A DNA stretch of 8,488 nt from NCBI GenBank assembly GCA_900552055.1, contig URYI01000086.1, forward strand, positions 1-8,488, read 5' to 3'. This DNA is from an uncultured Eubacteriales bacterium. Lineage in GTDB: Bacteria; Bacillota; Clostridia; Christensenellales; QALW01. Position 1 is the stretch's first letter. Each line of letters opens with the position of its first letter. The notes beneath the pieces were generated by a model that did no database searches, was not told the origin of the DNA, and saw only the letters and a program-made list of their open reading frames with translations. Below, piece after piece: positions 6,526-8,488 of the stretch. A program made the translations under genes and the position numbers.

Positions 6526-6536
6526 TTAAAGAAGGA

Positions 6537-7634
6537 CTAAATGGGCAGCGTTACCTCAAAGCGGATTACGCCGTCGCTGCACGAGGCGGTTATACTGCCT
6601 TTATGAAGCTCTACTATTTCTTTGGCTATAGCCAGGCCCAGGCCGGCGCCTCCCGTTTTGGAGGCGCGGGAAGCATCCAGCCGGTAAAACTGCTCGAATA
6701 TCCGGTTCAGCTTTTCTTTAGGAATATCTATTCCTTTATTTTCAAAGACTATTTTAATTCTGTTATTTGGGCTTTGCGTTTGGGATGCGGTTATAGTTAT
6801 ATTTTCATTCTCATAGCTGTAATTAACCGCGTTGCGCAAAAGGTTGTCAAATACGCGCTGGAGTTTGTCGGGGTCGCATTTTATCATGATATCAGGCTGC
6901 GCGTTTAGGACACATTTTAAGTTCTTTTGTGAGAGCATTGGCTGAAATTCGTATGTGAGCTGTTCCAGCATCATGGTAAGATTAACCAGGCTGTATTCCA
7001 ACGAAATGCCCGAAAGATTAAAGCGGGTTATCTCAAAGAATTCGTTTATCAAATCCTCCAGGCGTTCTGCCTTATCAAGTGAAATAGAAAGGTATTTTTC
7101 GCGCAGCTCAGGAGAGATTTCCTGTTCATCCCTTAGGAGGGTAAGATACCCTATAACTGAGGTAAGGGGAGTTTTAAGGTCATGAGCCAGATACATTACC
7201 AGATCGTTTTTCCTTTTTTCGGCCTCTTGAGCCGCCCGCTGGCTTTCGCGCACATTCAATTTTATCTGGTTAAGCTGCATTTCAGCGTCTTTGAGGTCGG
7301 CGGGGAGGACTATTAAATCTGTTTTAGAGCTGTATACATTTTCAGTTGCCGCCAGCACATCATCCAGATAGCCAATAGTTTTACGCCAGTAATATATAAA
7401 GATAAAAATAAAGCCGCCTAAACCCAGCAGAAATAGAATGGTTACTCCATTCATGCGTATAAAGTTGAGGATAGGGTATAACGGCTCGTTGCCTGTCCAG
7501 GTAAAGAACGAGCAGATGACCATGCCGCCGAAAAACAGGACTAGCAGCAATATTAGATACAGTATTACTGCCGCTATAAAACGCATAAGTATTTTAAAGG
7601 ACAAACGGACTTTAAAACTGTTGGGCTTATTCAA
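6537..7634 (-). CDS. vanS: VanS sensor histidine kinase
   Basis: Inner-membrane sensor kinase of 365 residues that should autophosphorylate and pass phosphate to VanR. Two membrane segments (about 18-43 and 62-82) enclose only about 18 outside residues, so there is no large periplasmic-type ligand domain. The dimerisation and phospho-acceptor helix carries H151 in YLAHDLKTPLTSVIGYL. The ATP-binding domain has the N-box DNLLRNAVNYS (N263, N267), a G1-like ENKG at 298-301 in place of the usual DxG, an F-box-like FEQFYRLD, and the G2 box GGAGLGLA at 328-335. The SKTGGAGLGLAIAKEIVELH block is strongly VanS-like. The start is a TTG at 7634 overlapping the vanR stop (TTGAATAA) and preceded 8 nt upstream by a G-rich Shine-Dalgarno. 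The next in-frame ATG (7586) would trim the N-terminus before the first helix and has no ribosome site. Coupled translation with vanR is likely. Confidence 0.94.
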   Translation of the reverse strand: MNKPNSFKVRLSFKILMRFIAAVILYLILLLVLFFGGMVICSFFTWTGNEPLYPILNFIRMNGVTILFLLGLGGFIFIFIYYWRKTIGYLDDVLAATENVYSSKTDLIVLPADLKDAEMQLNQIKLNVRESQRAAQEAEKRKNDLVMYLAHDLKTPLTSVIGYLTLLRDEQEISPELREKYLSISLDKAERLEDLINEFFEITRFNLSGISLEYSLVNLTMMLEQLTYEFQPMLSQKNLKCVLNAQPDIMIKCDPDKLQRVFDNLLRNAVNYSYENENITITASQTQSPNNRIKIVFENKGIDIPKEKLNRIFEQFYRLDASRASKTGGAGLGLAIAKEIVELHKGSITASCSDGVIRFEVTLPI

Positions 7635-8325
7635 TTTTATAGCCTACCCCCCAAACTGTTTTTATAAATTTAGGATTGCGGGCCGGCTCTCCCAGTTTTT
7701 CGCGCAGCCGCCCAATATGTGCCATGACGGTATTATTGTTGTTAAGATATTTTTCTCCCCATACTGCTTCAAACAGTTCTTCAGCCGGCACTACTTTTCC
7801 CCTGCGTTCGCACAGATACCAAAGGATATCAAATTCCAGGGGGGTCAGCGGTATTTCAGAATTAAACAGGGTACAGGTATGCGTATCCTTATTTATAACC
7901 AGTCCGTTAATATCGTATTCCTCGGTTTGTATGGCCGAATCGCTTTCAGTATGGTTGTACTTGGTATAACGCCTGAGCTGCGTTTTAACGCGGGCGATGA
8001 GTTCCAGCGGATTAAAGGGTTTGGTTATATAATCGTCTGCCCCTAATGTAAGGCCGGTGATTTTGTCCATATCTTCAACTTTGGCTGTCAGCATTATAAT
8101 AGGGAAAAAATGCTGCTCACGAATTTTTCTAAGCAGGCTGAAGCCGTCTATATCAGGCAGCATGATGTCCAGAATGGCCATATCCAACTGTTCTGATTGA
8201 ATGTATTCCAAGGCTTTTTGGCCGTCATAGCATTTAAAAACGCGGTAGCCTTCATTCTGGAGGTACACTTCTACCAGGTCTGCAATTTCTTTTTCATCAT
8301 CTACTATCAGTATATTTTGAGCCAT
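7627..8325 (-). CDS. vanR: VanR response regulator (OmpR family)
   Basis: Cytoplasmic two-component response regulator of 232 residues, the usual OmpR/VanR length. The receiver domain (about residues 4-117) shows the acidic pair D9/D10, the phospho-acceptor D53 in the ILDIMLPDIDG block, T80 and K102 (TKPF). The C-terminal winged-helix DNA-binding domain (about 135-230) has the LTPLEFDILWYL segment and ends in VWGVGYKIE, typical of the family. An ATG at 8397 is in frame but lies inside the promoter spacer, so the ATG at 8325, starting MAQNILIVDDE, is preferred; its Shine-Dalgarno (GGGACGG) is only fair. It overlaps vanS by 8 nt. By homology, phosphorylated VanR should activate the vanW-vanT operon through the site at 5361-5393 and perhaps its own promoter. 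The VanR assignment rests on family features plus the vanG cluster next to it. Confidence 0.95.
   Translation of the reverse strand: MAQNILIVDDEKEIADLVEVYLQNEGYRVFKCYDGQKALEYIQSEQLDMAILDIMLPDIDGFSLLRKIREQHFFPIIMLTAKVEDMDKITGLTLGADDYITKPFNPLELIARVKTQLRRYTKYNHTESDSAIQTEEYDINGLVINKDTHTCTLFNSEIPLTPLEFDILWYLCERRGKVVPAEELFEAVWGEKYLNNNNTVMAHIGRLREKLGEPARNPKFIKTVWGVGYKIE
7643..7652 (-). promoter_or_regulatory. vanS ribosome binding site (for TTG start)
   Basis: A G-rich GGGGGGTAGG run on the minus strand inside the 3' end of vanR, 8 nt before the TTG at 7634. It supports the TTG start that overlaps the vanR stop. Confidence 0.6.
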
Positions 8326-8375
8326 ATTTTCTGCCGTCCCATTTGATATTTGCACAAGCATTTTTGGTAAGTATA

Positions 8376-8404
8376 AGTATAACATATTGGACAGCAATAT
8401 GCAA
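8376..8404 (-). promoter_or_regulatory. vanRS promoter
   Basis: On the minus strand TTGCAT (8404-8399) and TATACT (8381-8376) are separated by exactly 17 nt, and the -10 carries a TG one base upstream (TGTTATACT), an extended -10. A second TATACT follows directly at 8375-8370. Predicted transcription start is near 8369, giving a leader of about 44 nt before the vanR ATG. The good core elements suggest basal expression without an activator. I see no copy of the VanR-box-like motif here. Confidence 0.75.
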
Positions 8405-8488
8405 TTAGATGCATGAAACGAAAGCTTTGCGCCGTGTATGTGTTACAATGATGAGTGACAGAAGAAAAAAAGAGTAGCGAATAGAAGA

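Larger units (their letters stand above)
5255..6536. other. Gene-poor vanS-vanW intergenic region
   Basis: About 1.28 kb without a convincing gene, unusual inside a van cluster. From vanS towards vanW it holds a weak hairpin (6508-6525), one outer repeat copy (6408-6425), competing hairpins (6268-6345), a small GAATTTA/TAAATTC inverted repeat (6106-6124), the MITE-like element (5843-6104), the other outer repeat copy (5785-5802), a doubtful ORF, then the putative VanR operator and vanW promoter. No VanY zinc motif (SxHxxGxAxD or ExxH) appears in the reading frames I examined. Confidence 0.8.

Noticed and set aside
7438..8046. Plus-strand ORF of 202 codons antisense to vanR and vanS
   Set aside because: Opposite strand to two clearly homologous genes, with no recognisable domain; a shadow of vanRS codon bias.
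8326..8397. Longer VanR starting at the ATG at 8397
   Set aside because: That ATG falls between the -35 and -10 of the vanRS promoter, and the added 24 residues are not part of the VanR family N-terminus.
8444..8449. Divergent plus-strand promoter (TGTTACAAT) upstream of vanR
   Set aside because: The extended -10 has no matching -35 at 16-18 nt, and the window ends before any gene can be judged.

Overview
The window holds a complete chromosomal-looking vanG-type glycopeptide-resistance cluster. All six genes lie on the minus strand, so transcription runs from high to low coordinates: vanR, vanS, a gene-poor gap of about 1.28 kb, vanW, vanG, vanXY, vanT. Gene families, purine-rich Shine-Dalgarno sites, mixed ATG/TTG starts and moderate GC point to a low-to-mid-GC Firmicute, most likely a gut clostridium (Oscillospiraceae/Ruminococcaceae-like). 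That assignment is inference; no taxonomic marker is present.

Layout. Bases 8326-8488 hold the vanRS promoter (TTGCAT, 17 nt, TATACT). VanR (OmpR-type regulator) and VanS (membrane histidine kinase) overlap by 8 nt. Bases 5255-6536 contain no convincing gene. They hold a weak hairpin after vanS, a cluster of competing hairpins, a 262-bp MITE-like element with 19-bp perfect terminal inverted repeats, an outer 18-bp inverted-repeat pair, and, next to vanW, a probable VanR operator plus an extended -10 promoter. VanW, VanG and VanXY follow as overlapping genes (4-nt and 8-nt overlaps). VanT follows after a 123-nt spacer. Bases 1-319 after vanT have no supported gene.

How the genes work together. 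VanS senses the glycopeptide or its consequence and phosphorylates VanR. VanR should activate the vanW promoter through three 11-bp-phased repeats. The membrane racemase VanT makes D-Ser, VanG joins D-Ala to D-Ser, and VanXY removes D-Ala-ended dipeptide and pentapeptide precursors, so precursors end in D-Ala-D-Ser and bind vancomycin poorly. VanW is a conserved accessory protein of unknown function.

Compared with the enterococcal vanG operon (vanU-R-S-Y-W-G-XY-T, from memory), vanY is missing and the MITE-bearing gap occupies its place. No vanU is visible in the 163 bases before vanR. The main points worth a second look are the gap with its mobile element and structured repeats, the operator architecture, a Ser in VanT where classical alanine racemases have Tyr, and the stop-free reading frame joining vanXY to vanT.
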